Assembly: GCA_050010815.1 (NCBI GenBank)
Contig: JBEKKH010000128.1
Span: forward strand, 1 to 14,797
Length of the DNA: 14,797 nucleotides
From: Palsa-504 sp050010815
GTDB taxonomy: Bacteria; Actinomycetota; Actinomycetes; Streptosporangiales; Streptosporangiaceae
Direction: 5' to 3'
Shown: positions 6,947 through 14,591 of the stretch, piece by piece
How positions within the stretch are numbered: position 1 is the stretch's first letter
Layout of the letters: each line of letters opens with the position of its first letter
Notes under the pieces: generated by a model
Seen by the model: the letters and a program-made list of their open reading frames with translations, nothing else
Databases searched by the model: none
Told to the model about the DNA's origin: nothing
Program-made: the position numbers and the translations under genes

Positions 6947-7936
6947 ATGCCGCGAACAGTGCGCCCCGACGGCCTGGGCCAGCTTCTGGCCACGCAGTTC
7001 AGTGTGGTCAGCCGCGAGCAGCTGCTCGCCCTTGGCATGACCGACCGCGCCGTGCAGTACCGCATTCGGGCCGGCGGCCCGTGGCAGGCTCTGCTCCCCG
7101 GTGTTTACCTCGGTGTGACCGGCACGCCCAACCTGCCGCAGAAGGAGATGGCGGCCCTGCTCTACGCCGGGCCGGGCAGTCTGATCACCGGCCCGGTGGC
7201 CCTGATGTACTACGGCATTCAGGGCACCCTGGCCTGGGACACGATCGATGTGCTGGTCCCAGCCGTGCGGCAGCGTAGCGACGCCGGGTTCGTCCGGCTG
7301 CACCGTACGCGGCGCATGCCGAGCCAGACCGCGGCCAGCGGACCGGTGCGCTTCGTCCTGGTGGCTCGCGCGGTGGCCGACACCGCGCGCCAGCTCACTA
7401 GCCTCGGCGATGTCCGCGCCGTGGTGGCGGGGGCCGTCCAGCCCGGCCGGTGCACGGTCAGCCAGTTGGCCGTTGAGCTGCGGAGCGGCCCAGTCCGCGG
7501 CTCCGCGATGTTCCGGGCCGTGCTAAACGAGGTGGCCGACGGCGTCAGGTCCGCGGCCGAGGGCGACCTCCGCGACCTGATCAAGGCGGCGCGGCTGCCG
7601 ATGCCCCTGTTCAACCCGTCCTTGTACGTGGGCGACACGTTCCTCGCCAAGCCCGACGCATGGTGGCCGGACGCTGGCGTCACCGCGGAGGTCGACTCGC
7701 GCCAGTGGCACCTCGGGCCCGCTGACCATGAACGCACCACCGACCGCCATGACCTGATGGGCGAGTTCGGCATCATCCCGCTGCACTTCCTGCCCACCAA
7801 GATCCGCCGCGAGCCGGCCATGGTGGCGCAGCGGATCAGAGGGGCCCTGGAGCGCGGCCGCATGCGTCCCCCTCTCCCCATCCGCACCATCCCGTGCCCG
7901 GAAAGCGAAGCCTCCCAGGGCCGCCCCGCGCTCTGA
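6947..7936 (+). CDS. AbiEi-like winged-helix protein with C-terminal Vsr/DUF559-like nuclease fold
   Basis: A 329-residue protein from ATG 6947. The N-terminal part (about 8-60: LGQLLATQFSVVSREQLLALGM, AVQYRIRAGGPWQALLPGVY) is the wHTH found in AbiEi-type type IV antitoxins and their many solitary actinobacterial relatives. A middle region (about 60-195) follows the usual pattern (GPVALMYYGI, IDVLVP, RLHRTRRMP). The C-terminal part (about 203-300) resembles a PD-(D/E)XK Vsr/DUF559 fold: E205, D237 in KPDAWW, and E248-x-D250 in TAEVDSRQWH, followed by RTTDRHDLM. No AbiEii toxin gene is adjacent, so this is not a complete toxin-antitoxin pair. DNA binding is likely; cleavage activity is unproven. 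Start: ATG 6935 and a GTG-less upstream extension to 6869 are also open; GGGAG at 6929-6933 is 2 nt from ATG 6935 and 13 nt from ATG 6947, so the start is uncertain. It lies opposite in strand to all its neighbours. Confidence 0.75.
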   Translation: MPRTVRPDGLGQLLATQFSVVSREQLLALGMTDRAVQYRIRAGGPWQALLPGVYLGVTGTPNLPQKEMAALLYAGPGSLITGPVALMYYGIQGTLAWDTIDVLVPAVRQRSDAGFVRLHRTRRMPSQTAASGPVRFVLVARAVADTARQLTSLGDVRAVVAGAVQPGRCTVSQLAVELRSGPVRGSAMFRAVLNEVADGVRSAAEGDLRDLIKAARLPMPLFNPSLYVGDTFLAKPDAWWPDAGVTAEVDSRQWHLGPADHERTTDRHDLMGEFGIIPLHFLPTKIRREPAMVAQRIRGALERGRMRPPLPIRTIPCPESEASQGRPAL

Positions 7937-7992
7937 CCGCGGCCTCGGCCGGATCCGTGCCGCCACCGAGCCCCTAACCGAGCCCAGACAGC

Positions 7993-8044
7993 GTATGGGT
8001 GTGGCACCCTGCACAAAAGAATGTGTACGGTGCCACACCCATAC
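7993..8044. repeat. Large near-perfect palindrome between convergent genes (terminator or repeat element)
   Basis: Arm 7993-8008 (GTATGGGTGTGGCACC) is the exact reverse complement of 8029-8044. After one C/C mismatch (8009, 8028), five more pairs follow (8010-8014 with 8023-8027, one of them G-U in RNA), leaving an 8-nt A-rich loop AAAAGAAT (8015-8022). As RNA this is a stable stem of 21 pairs from either strand. It sits 56 bp after the nuclease-like gene and 61 bp after the end of holB, so it could stop transcription from both sides. There is no T-tract. It could equally be a dispersed palindromic repeat or a small element with terminal repeats. Confidence 0.8.
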
Positions 8045-8105
8045 AATCCGGGCCGCCCTAAATGAGCCGGTATGGGCAATATGTGAGAGGCTGGTTCGGG
8101 GCTTG

Positions 8106-9311
8106 CTAGCCCTGGACCAGGGAGAGGGTCATTTCCTCGACGGCTAGCAGGGGGGCGACGTTCAGGGTGAGGCGGTCGCGGCAGCGCATGATGGCCTGCA
8201 GGCGACGCAGGGTGGACTCCGGGCGCGACGCCGACGCCACCCGTTGCAGGTCAGCCTCTTCGTGGCCGAGCTCGACGCCGGCGCCGAGCTGCATCATCAA
8301 GATGTCCCGGTAGAACTGGGCCAGCTCGAGCAGGGCCGAATCCAGCGTGTCCCGCTTCACCCGGGTGGCGCGGGACTTCTGCCGGTCCTCGAGATCCTTC
8401 ATCGCGCCGGCCATCCCGCGCATGGCCTTGGCCACGCCCTTGCCGGTCGATCCCTCGCCGTACGCCTGACGCAGCGAGCTGCGTTCCGGCTCATCGAGGT
8501 CCTCGGTGACCGCCTTGGCTTCGTCCTCGGCGGTGCGCACCAGGCTCGCCGCGGCGGCGAGAGCCGGGCCGAGTGAGGTGACCTCGAGCGGTACCCGCAA
8601 CACATCGGCCCGGCGCTTGGCCGCTGAGGCATCGGTGGCCAGACGCCGGGCGCGGCCCACGTGTCCCTGCGCCGCACGGGCCGCGGCCAGCGCTCTGGCG
8701 GGATCGATGCCGTCCCGCGTCACCAGTACTTTAGCCACTGCCGCCGATGTCGGCACGACAAGCGTGACAACTCGGCACCGTGACCTGATCGTGGGCACCA
8801 GGTCCTCGGCCGACGGCGCGCAGAGCAGCCAGACCGTCCGCGGGGCCGGCTCCTCGATCGCCTTGAGCAGCGCGTTCGCCGCCTGCTCGGTGCACCGGTC
8901 GGCGTCTTCGAAGAGCACGATCTGCCAGCGCCCTCCGGTGGGCTTACCCGCGGCGCGCAGCACCAGGTCCCGGGTCGGCTTCACCCCGTAGGACAGTCCC
9001 TCGGGCCGGATGAGGATCAGGTCCGCGTGCGTCCCGGCCCGCACCTGATGGCAGCAGGCACACTGACCGCAGCCGCCGGAAGGACAGAGCAGGGCGGCCG
9101 CGAACGCCCGCGCCGCCACCGAACGTCCCGACCCCGGCGGCCCGGTGAACAGCCAGGCGTGCGTCATGGCACCGGGCTCAGGGCGGCCGCCGGCCAGCAT
9201 CGCCGACGCGGCCGCCGCCGCCTTCTCCAGCTGCTCGACCACCACCTCCTGCCCGGGCAGGTCCGCGAAAACTGTGCTGGCCGTTGGCCTCCCGGTCGCC
9301 GGCCCGGTCAT
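8106..9311 (-). CDS. holB: DNA polymerase III, delta' subunit (clamp loader)
   Basis: A 401-residue AAA+ clamp-loader subunit that helps open and load the beta sliding clamp at primer ends. Visible elements: VFADLPGQEVVVEQL (14-28), a P-loop-like GPPGSGRS (57-64) in which the usual Lys is Arg, and a zinc module with C76, C81, C84 and C87. Further along are a Walker B-like LFEDADR (133-139), NALLKAIEEP (146-155) and the sensor TIRSRCR (174-180) with its SRC arginine finger. The changed P-loop fits a subunit that need not hydrolyse ATP, as is known for delta'. The helical C-terminus (about 240-401) is the collar region. Start: ATG 9311 overlaps the stop of the tmk fusion (ATGA, 9308-9311). The frame remains open upstream to about 9632, but that part is Pro/Gly/Arg-rich shadow of the kinase gene. 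Length is normal for actinobacteria. Confidence 0.93.
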   Translation of the reverse strand: MTGPATGRPTASTVFADLPGQEVVVEQLEKAAAAASAMLAGGRPEPGAMTHAWLFTGPPGSGRSVAARAFAAALLCPSGGCGQCACCHQVRAGTHADLILIRPEGLSYGVKPTRDLVLRAAGKPTGGRWQIVLFEDADRCTEQAANALLKAIEEPAPRTVWLLCAPSAEDLVPTIRSRCRVVTLVVPTSAAVAKVLVTRDGIDPARALAAARAAQGHVGRARRLATDASAAKRRADVLRVPLEVTSLGPALAAAASLVRTAEDEAKAVTEDLDEPERSSLRQAYGEGSTGKGVAKAMRGMAGAMKDLEDRQKSRATRVKRDTLDSALLELAQFYRDILMMQLGAGVELGHEEADLQRVASASRPESTLRRLQAIMRCRDRLTLNVAPLLAVEEMTLSLVQG

Positions 9312-11530
9312 GAACCCAGGACTTCTTCGGCGATGGCGGGGAAGTCGCCGGTGGCCGCTTCCGCGACGGAGGGCACCGGGTCGGGCAGCAGCTCCCGGAC
9401 CCGGTCCTGGATGTCCCTGGTGATCTGCTCGGGCGGGCGAGCCGCGTCCAGGACCAGGTAGCGGTCGGGCTCCGCGCGGGCCAGGGCCAGGAAGCCGACC
9501 CGGACCCGCAGGTGGAACTCCGGGGGCTCGGCCTCCAGCCGGTCCGCCGAACGGGTCCGGCGTCTCAGCCCGGCCAGCGGGTCCATGTCCAGCAGGATGG
9601 TCAGGTCGGGGGTGCGCCCGCCCGTCGCCCACCAGTTGAACCTGGCGATCTCCTCGACCGGCAGGCTCCGGCCCCAGCCCTGGTAGGCCAGCGAGGAGTC
9701 CACGTACCGGTCGGTGATGACGACCGCGCCCCGCTCCAGCCCGGGCGTGATGACCGAAGTAACGTGCTCGGCCCGGTCAGCCGCGTACATTAGCGCCTCG
9801 GCGTGCGGGGACATGCCGGTGCTCGAGGTGTCGAGCAGCAGCGCGCGCAGCCGCATGCCGATCTTCGTCGCGCCCGGCTCGTAGGTGGTTTCCACGTCGT
9901 AGCCGAGTTCCCGCAGCCAGATCGAGGCCAGCCGGGCCTGGGTGGTCTTGCCCGAGCCCTCCCCGCCCTCGAACGCGATCAGCAGGCCGGCCGGGGCGGC
10001 CGGCGCGTTCCCGTTCAGGTGCGCAGGCTCGACGGGCGCAGACGGCAGCGGCGGGGACGGCTCACCCCGGATGGCCGCCAGCAGGTCCTCGCGCAGCGGG
10101 ACGCCCTTGCGGTCATCCATCTGCCGGTAGGCCCGCACCCCGAGGCCGAACGCCACCAGGGCGGCCAGCAAGATGACCAGGTTGTAGCCGATGCCCTGGT
10201 AGCTGACCTGCGCGATATGCAGGTTGCCCGTGCCGGACACGCCGCGGACCAGCGCGGTGAGCCCGGCGGCGACGAACGGGGCCACCGCGATCACCGCGAA
10301 CAGGACCACCCGGATGGCGGAGTACAGGAAGGCGAAGGTCCGGCCGCGGGTGTCGTCGTCCACTTCCCGGCCGACGATGGTGTAGCCGGTCACGTAGGCC
10401 ACCCCGGCAAACGCCCCGAGCACCAGGACCAGCAGCACGACCACGACCAGGTTCGGGATCAGCGCGATGAGCGCGAGCGGGATGGCCGCACAGGCGATGC
10501 TCAGCCCGAACAGCCGCCGTCGGCTCAGCCCGCGCAGGATCCGCAGGCCGAGGAACATGCCGCCGGCCAGGCCGACGAAGATCGCGGCGAAGACGACGCC
10601 CCAGCCCGCGTCGCCGCCGTGCAGCGTGTGCTTGATGTAGGGCTGGCCCAGCCCGACCACGACGCCGCCGGCCGCGAACGCGCCCACCATGCCGATGACC
10701 AGGCCCCGCACCACCTGGGTCTTCCCGATGAACTTCCAGCCCTCCCAGATGGTCCTGGCCATCGACGGGGCGGAGATGTGCTCGCTGAGCTGGCGTTTAG
10801 GGATCTCGCGCAGCGCGTAGACGGTGAGCGCGGACACCACGAACGTGGCGGTGTTAAAGTACAGCGCCAGGTTCACCGGGTTGGTGGTGAAGTAGTGCGA
10901 GAGACCGCCGAGAGCCCGGCTGACCAAGGAAAGCAGGGTGAAGATGAGCCCGGCGATCGGTGCGGTGCCGAACGTGGTGAACAGGCTGTACTGGTTGGCC
11001 TGCTCCAGCTGGTCCGACGGCACCAGGTTCGGCACCGAGGCGTCCTTGGCCGGCGTCCAGAACAGCGAGACGCAGGACGCGACGAACTGGACCGCGTAGA
11101 TCCAGGTCAGCTGGTTCACGAAGTGGAGCGACAGGTCGAGCGGGATGGACAGGTACAGCCCGGCCCGCAGCACGTCGCCCACGATCATGTTCAGCCGCCG
11201 GTCGAGCCGGTCCGCGACCGCGCCCGCCAGCGGGCCGAGAATCAACGCGGGCAGCAGCGAGGAGAGCCAGACCCCACCGACCGCGCTGTACTGGGCGGCG
11301 GACCCCGCGCCCGCCAGGGTGGACGCCAGGGAGGCCAGGGCGACCAGGCTGAGCCAGTCGCCGAGGCTGGACAGCGACGTCGCGATCCACAGCCGCCGGA
11401 ACGGCTTGATCGACAGGACCCCAGGGACCCCCGGCGAGCGGGCATGATGACGCCGGACGGCACCGCGACCAGGCTCGCCCCGGTCGGCGCCGCCCCTTCG
11501 CTGCTGGCCTGCTCCGGCGCGAAAGTTCAC
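9308..11530 (-). CDS. tmk: MFS transporter-like domain fused to thymidylate kinase
   Basis: A 740-residue two-part protein. Residues about 43-468 form an MFS-type membrane domain (FRRLWIATSLSSLGDWLSLVAL, then about ten to twelve hydrophobic segments, with the loop AGAVADRLDRR at 102-112). A Pro/Ala linker (about 490-514) joins it to a complete thymidylate kinase (about 515-720). The kinase has the P-loop FEGGEGSGKT (520-529), YEPGATKIG (550-558), DRY in ITDRYVDSSLAYQG (607-609) and an Arg-rich LID (RRRTRSADRLEAE, about 656-668). It phosphorylates dTMP to dTDP; the fusion would place it on the inner face of the membrane. What the transporter-like part carries is unknown. Similar fusions are, to my knowledge, present in Streptomyces-type genomes. 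The kinase has Tyr where many have Arg before EPG. Start: no candidate has an SD; GTG 11530 is chosen, and GTG 11599 or 11596 would add 22-23 residues of unconvincing sequence. It overlaps holB by 4 bp. Confidence 0.9.
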   Translation of the reverse strand: MNFRAGAGQQRRGGADRGEPGRGAVRRHHARSPGVPGVLSIKPFRRLWIATSLSSLGDWLSLVALASLASTLAGAGSAAQYSAVGGVWLSSLLPALILGPLAGAVADRLDRRLNMIVGDVLRAGLYLSIPLDLSLHFVNQLTWIYAVQFVASCVSLFWTPAKDASVPNLVPSDQLEQANQYSLFTTFGTAPIAGLIFTLLSLVSRALGGLSHYFTTNPVNLALYFNTATFVVSALTVYALREIPKRQLSEHISAPSMARTIWEGWKFIGKTQVVRGLVIGMVGAFAAGGVVVGLGQPYIKHTLHGGDAGWGVVFAAIFVGLAGGMFLGLRILRGLSRRRLFGLSIACAAIPLALIALIPNLVVVVLLVLVLGAFAGVAYVTGYTIVGREVDDDTRGRTFAFLYSAIRVVLFAVIAVAPFVAAGLTALVRGVSGTGNLHIAQVSYQGIGYNLVILLAALVAFGLGVRAYRQMDDRKGVPLREDLLAAIRGEPSPPLPSAPVEPAHLNGNAPAAPAGLLIAFEGGEGSGKTTQARLASIWLRELGYDVETTYEPGATKIGMRLRALLLDTSSTGMSPHAEALMYAADRAEHVTSVITPGLERGAVVITDRYVDSSLAYQGWGRSLPVEEIARFNWWATGGRTPDLTILLDMDPLAGLRRRTRSADRLEAEPPEFHLRVRVGFLALARAEPDRYLVLDAARPPEQITRDIQDRVRELLPDPVPSVAEAATGDFPAIAEEVLGS

Positions 11531-11583
11531 GGCGTAAGCGTATCGGCACTGGTGACCGCATAATGGTTTAGTCCTTGATCGTG

Positions 11584-11589
11584 ATTCTA
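11584..11589 (-). promoter_or_regulatory. Possible -10 element upstream of the tmk fusion gene
   Basis: TAGAAT on the minus strand fits the TANNNT pattern and lies in the 90-bp gap after topA. Transcription would begin near 11577, making GTG 11530 the first in-frame start and excluding GTG 11599. No good -35 is seen, so this is weak support only. Confidence 0.25.
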
Positions 11590-11620
11590 AGCTCACCACG
11601 GGTGCGACCAGCCCGGGGCC

Positions 11621-14419
11621 CTAAGATTTCTTGGCGGCCGAACGGGCCTTGGTGGCAGCTTTAGGGGCAGCCTTCTTCCGTGTCGTGGTGGTCGTGCGGC
11701 GGGCGGCGGGGGCCGCCAGGCGGCGGTCCGCCAGCAGCTCGGCGGCGCGCTGGATGGTGATCGTGGCGACCTCGTCCTCCTTGCGCAGGGACGCGTTCGT
11801 CTCGCCGTCGGTCACGTACGGGCCGAACCGGCCGTCCTTGATCACCATCGGCTTGCCGGACGCGGGGTCCTCGCCGAGTTCGCGCAGCGGCGGGGTCGCC
11901 GCCCCGCGCCCGCGGCCCCGGGTCTTCGGCTGGGCGAACAGCTCCTTGGCCTCGGCCAGGGTCAGCGTGAACAGCTGCGCCTCCGACTCCAGCGAGCGGC
12001 TGTCCGTGCCCTTCTTGGCGTAGGGCCCGTACCGGCCGTTCTGCACGGTGACCGGCTCGCCGTCCAGCTCGCCGATGGTCCGCGGCAGGGTCAGCAGCTT
12101 CAGCGCGTCGTCCAGCGTGACCGTGTCCAGCGCCATCGACTTCAGCAAGGACGCGGTCCTGGGCTTGGCCGAGGCGGGAGCATCGGTGGGCAGCTGCTCG
12201 GTGACGTACGGGCCGAACCGCCCGGCCTTGGCCAGCACGGCCAGGCCCGTCTCGGGATCGGTGCCGAGCACCACGTCATCGTTCGGCTGGTTGAAAAGCT
12301 CTTCTGCTTTTTCTACCGTCAGCTCGTCGGGGGCGACGTCCTCGGGGACGTTGACCCGCTGGCCGTCGCGTTCCAGGTACGGGCCGTACCGGCCGACCCG
12401 CACCACGATGTCGGTGCCGGCCAGCGGGAACGAGCTGACTTCCCGGGCGTCGATGTCGCTGATGTCGCCGACCAGCAGCTTCAGGCCCGGGTCGGCCGCG
12501 GCGGCGTCACCCTCGGCGCCGAAGTAGAACCGGCGCAGCCATGGCACCCGCTCAGCCTCGCCGCGGGCGATCTCGTCCAGGACGTCTTCCATCCGGGCGG
12601 TGAACTCGTAGTCCACCAGCTGGCCGAAGTGCTGCTCCATCAGGGTGATCACGGCGAAGGCGAGGAACGAGGGGACCAGGGCGGTGCCCTTCTTGAACAC
12701 GTAGCCACGGTCCAAGATGGTGCCCAGGATGGTCGCGTAGGTGGACGGGCGGCCGATCTCCCGGTCTTCAAGCTCCTTGACCAGCGACGCCTCGGTGTAC
12801 CTGGCGGGCGGCCGGGTGGAGTGCTCGGCCGGGGCGAGCCGCAGCACGTCAAGCGGGTCGGCCTGCGCCAGCGGCGGCAGCCTGCGCTGCTGATCGTCGC
12901 GGTCGGCGTCCGGGTCGTCGGCGCCCTCGACGTAGGCCTTGAGGAACCCGTAGAAGGTGATGACCTTGCCGGTGGCGCCGAACTCGGCTCGCTCGTTCGC
13001 GGTGGAGCTACCCGCGACCCGGACCGACACCGACTCGCCGGTGGCGTCCTTCATCTGCGAGGCCACGGTGCGCTGCCAGATCAGCTCGTACAGCCGGCGT
13101 TCGTCCGAGGACAGCCGGTCCTTCGCGACCTGGGTGGGGGTGCGGAAGCTGTCCCCGGCCGGGCGGATGGCCTCGTGCGCCTCCTGCGCGTTCTTCACCT
13201 TGCTGGCGTAGGTGCGAGGGGCGTCGGGCACGTAGTTCTGGCCGTAGAGCTCGGCCGCCTGCTTGCGCGCCGCGGTGACCGCCGTCTGCGACAGCGTGAC
13301 CGAGTCGGTCCGCATATAGGTGATGTAACCGTTCTCGTACAGCCGCTGCGCGACGGACATCGTGTGCTTGGCGGAGAACCCGAGCTTGCGGGAGGCCTCC
13401 TGCTGCAGCGTGGTGGTGCGGAACGGCGCGTACGGCGAGCGCTTGTACGGCTTGCGCTCCACGCTGGACACGGCGAAATTGGCGTTTTCGAGCCGCTCCT
13501 TCAGGGCGGCCGCGGCGGCCGCGTCCAGGTGCAGCACGTCGGCCGCGCCCTGGCTAGCACCGCGCAGTTCGCCGACCGAGGTGAAGTCCCGGCCCTGGGC
13601 CACCCGCTTGCCGTCGACGCTGACCAGGCTGGCGGTGAACGTGGTGGGGTCGGTGACGTTTGGCTTGCCGTGGTCCTTGGTGGCGAACTCGGCCTCGAGG
13701 TCGGAGTAGGCGGCCGCGCGGAACGCGATCCGATCCCGCTCCCGGTCCACGACCAGCCGGGTGGCCACCGACTGCACCCGCCCGGCCGACAGCTTGGGCA
13801 TAACCTTCTTCCACAGCACGGGCGAGACCTCGTAGCCGTAGAGCCGGTCGAGCACGCGGCGGGCCTGGTAGGCGTCGACCAGGCCGTCGTCCACCTCGCG
13901 CGGGTTGGCGATGGCGCGGGCGATCGCCTCCGGGGTGATCTCGTGGAAAACCATCCGGCTGGTCGGGACGGTGGGCTTGAGCTCCTCGAGCAGGTGCCAG
14001 GCGATGGCCTCACCCTCGCGGTCCTCGTCTGTCGCGAGGAACAGCTCGTCGGCGTCCTTCAGCAGGCTCTTGAGCTTGGACACCTGCTGCCGTTTGTCGG
14101 CGTGCACGACGTAGAGGGCCTGGAAGTTGTCGTCGACGTTGACGCCGAGCCTGGCCCACGGCTCCCCCCGGTACTTGGCCGGGATCTCGGCCGCGCTGTC
14201 GGGCATGTCGCGGATATGGCCCACGCTGGACTCGACCACGTAACCCTGGCCGAGGTACCCGGCGATCGTCCGGGCCTTCGACGGTGACTCGACGATGACC
14301 AGCTTGGTGCCGTGACCGTTGCTTTTAGGCGCGGCGGCCTTCTTGGTGGCGCCGCTCTTAGCCTTGGCGGCGGTGCCAGCCGCCTTCGTCGTCTTCGCCG
14401 TCGTTGTCCTTGCTGCCAC
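11621..14419 (-). CDS. topA: DNA topoisomerase I (type IA)
   Basis: A 932-residue enzyme that relaxes negatively supercoiled DNA by single-strand passage. The Toprim domain opens with KLVIVESPSKA (39-49) and has the metal site DEDREGE (D131, D133, E137). The catalytic tyrosine is Y368 in ITYMRTDS, followed by HEAIRP (415-420) and, later, GRPSTYA. The C-terminus has four repeats marked by GRYGPYL, GRFGPYV, GRYGPYA and GRFGPYV, no zinc-finger cysteines, and a Lys/Ala-rich tail. This matches actinobacterial TopA, in which basic C-terminal tails aid DNA binding. A second Lys/Ala/Thr-rich stretch (about 1-35) precedes Toprim. Start: GTG 14419 is preferred for its SD (GAGGA at 14434-14430, 10-nt gap). 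ATG 14464 and the open frame to 14581 are alternatives without a good SD. It heads the topA-tmk-holB block and is divergent from the DUF5703 gene. Confidence 0.95.
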   Translation of the reverse strand: MAARTTTAKTTKAAGTAAKAKSGATKKAAAPKSNGHGTKLVIVESPSKARTIAGYLGQGYVVESSVGHIRDMPDSAAEIPAKYRGEPWARLGVNVDDNFQALYVVHADKRQQVSKLKSLLKDADELFLATDEDREGEAIAWHLLEELKPTVPTSRMVFHEITPEAIARAIANPREVDDGLVDAYQARRVLDRLYGYEVSPVLWKKVMPKLSAGRVQSVATRLVVDRERDRIAFRAAAYSDLEAEFATKDHGKPNVTDPTTFTASLVSVDGKRVAQGRDFTSVGELRGASQGAADVLHLDAAAAAALKERLENANFAVSSVERKPYKRSPYAPFRTTTLQQEASRKLGFSAKHTMSVAQRLYENGYITYMRTDSVTLSQTAVTAARKQAAELYGQNYVPDAPRTYASKVKNAQEAHEAIRPAGDSFRTPTQVAKDRLSSDERRLYELIWQRTVASQMKDATGESVSVRVAGSSTANERAEFGATGKVITFYGFLKAYVEGADDPDADRDDQQRRLPPLAQADPLDVLRLAPAEHSTRPPARYTEASLVKELEDREIGRPSTYATILGTILDRGYVFKKGTALVPSFLAFAVITLMEQHFGQLVDYEFTARMEDVLDEIARGEAERVPWLRRFYFGAEGDAAAADPGLKLLVGDISDIDAREVSSFPLAGTDIVVRVGRYGPYLERDGQRVNVPEDVAPDELTVEKAEELFNQPNDDVVLGTDPETGLAVLAKAGRFGPYVTEQLPTDAPASAKPRTASLLKSMALDTVTLDDALKLLTLPRTIGELDGEPVTVQNGRYGPYAKKGTDSRSLESEAQLFTLTLAEAKELFAQPKTRGRGRGAATPPLRELGEDPASGKPMVIKDGRFGPYVTDGETNASLRKEDEVATITIQRAAELLADRRLAAPAARRTTTTTRKKAAPKAATKARSAAKKS

Positions 14420-14429
14420 GCTTTTCCCG

Positions 14430-14434
14430 TCCTC
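14430..14434 (-). promoter_or_regulatory. Ribosome binding site deciding the topA start
   Basis: GAGGA on the minus strand, 10 nt before GTG 14419. It is the only SD-like sequence near the possible topA starts, so it favours the shortest version. Confidence 0.5.
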
Positions 14435-14447
14435 GCTTCGCGTCGTG

Positions 14448-14458
14448 ACCGTAACGGT
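14448..14458. promoter_or_regulatory. Palindrome ACCGTAACGGT in the topA leader (possible operator/-10 overlap)
   Basis: This is a perfect 5-bp inverted repeat about a central A. Its minus-strand reading contains TACGGT (14453-14448), and TACCGT lies directly before it; both fit TANNNT -10 patterns for topA. Transcription would begin near 14441, upstream of the SD. A regulator bound here would cover the promoter. No good -35 is visible, and the palindrome is short. Confidence 0.3.
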
Positions 14459-14522
14459 ACCCATGGCCACGCGCAGCCCTGCACTGCAACCATCGACCCG
14501 GTTGGGTGTGTTCCCTCGGGTT

Positions 14523-14540
14523 CGCCGGAATAAGCCGGCG
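14523..14540. other. Short GC hairpin in the topA/DUF5703 divergent region
   Basis: CGCCGG-AATAAG-CCGGCG is a perfect 6-bp stem with a 6-nt loop, followed on the plus strand by ATTTTG. Its function is unclear: no plus-strand gene precedes it, so it is not a normal terminator, but it could affect transcripts of either divergent gene. Confidence 0.4.
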
Positions 14541-14591
14541 ATTTTGCGACCGCAGGTTGAATCACCGGTGAACTCAAGCACAATAGGACCG

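Noticed and set aside
6947..7936. Complete type IV (AbiE) toxin-antitoxin system
   Set aside because: No nucleotidyltransferase toxin gene is adjacent; only the antitoxin-like head domain is present, on a protein with a different tail.
7937..8105. tRNA gene or CRISPR in the gap after holB
   Set aside because: No cloverleaf, no T-loop consensus and no repeat-spacer pattern; the only structure is the single palindrome.
8731..9311. Arg in place of Lys in the delta' P-loop as a loss-of-function change
   Set aside because: delta' is known to tolerate loss of ATPase function, and I recall the GPPGSGRS form from other actinobacterial delta' proteins, so it is probably normal.
9312..9632. N-terminal extension of holB by about 107 codons
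   Set aside because: It lies within the kinase domain of tmk in another frame, is Pro/Gly/Arg-rich, and ATG 9311 is a coupled start with a normal delta' N-terminus.
9803..11563. Plus-strand open frame of about 586 codons opposite the tmk fusion
   Set aside because: The sequence is dominated by Arg, Gln, Asp and Gly, shows no domain, and is the complement of a protein with clear motifs.
12629..14287. Plus-strand open frame of about 552 codons opposite topA
   Set aside because: It is a shadow of topA, with no recognisable motif and no SD.
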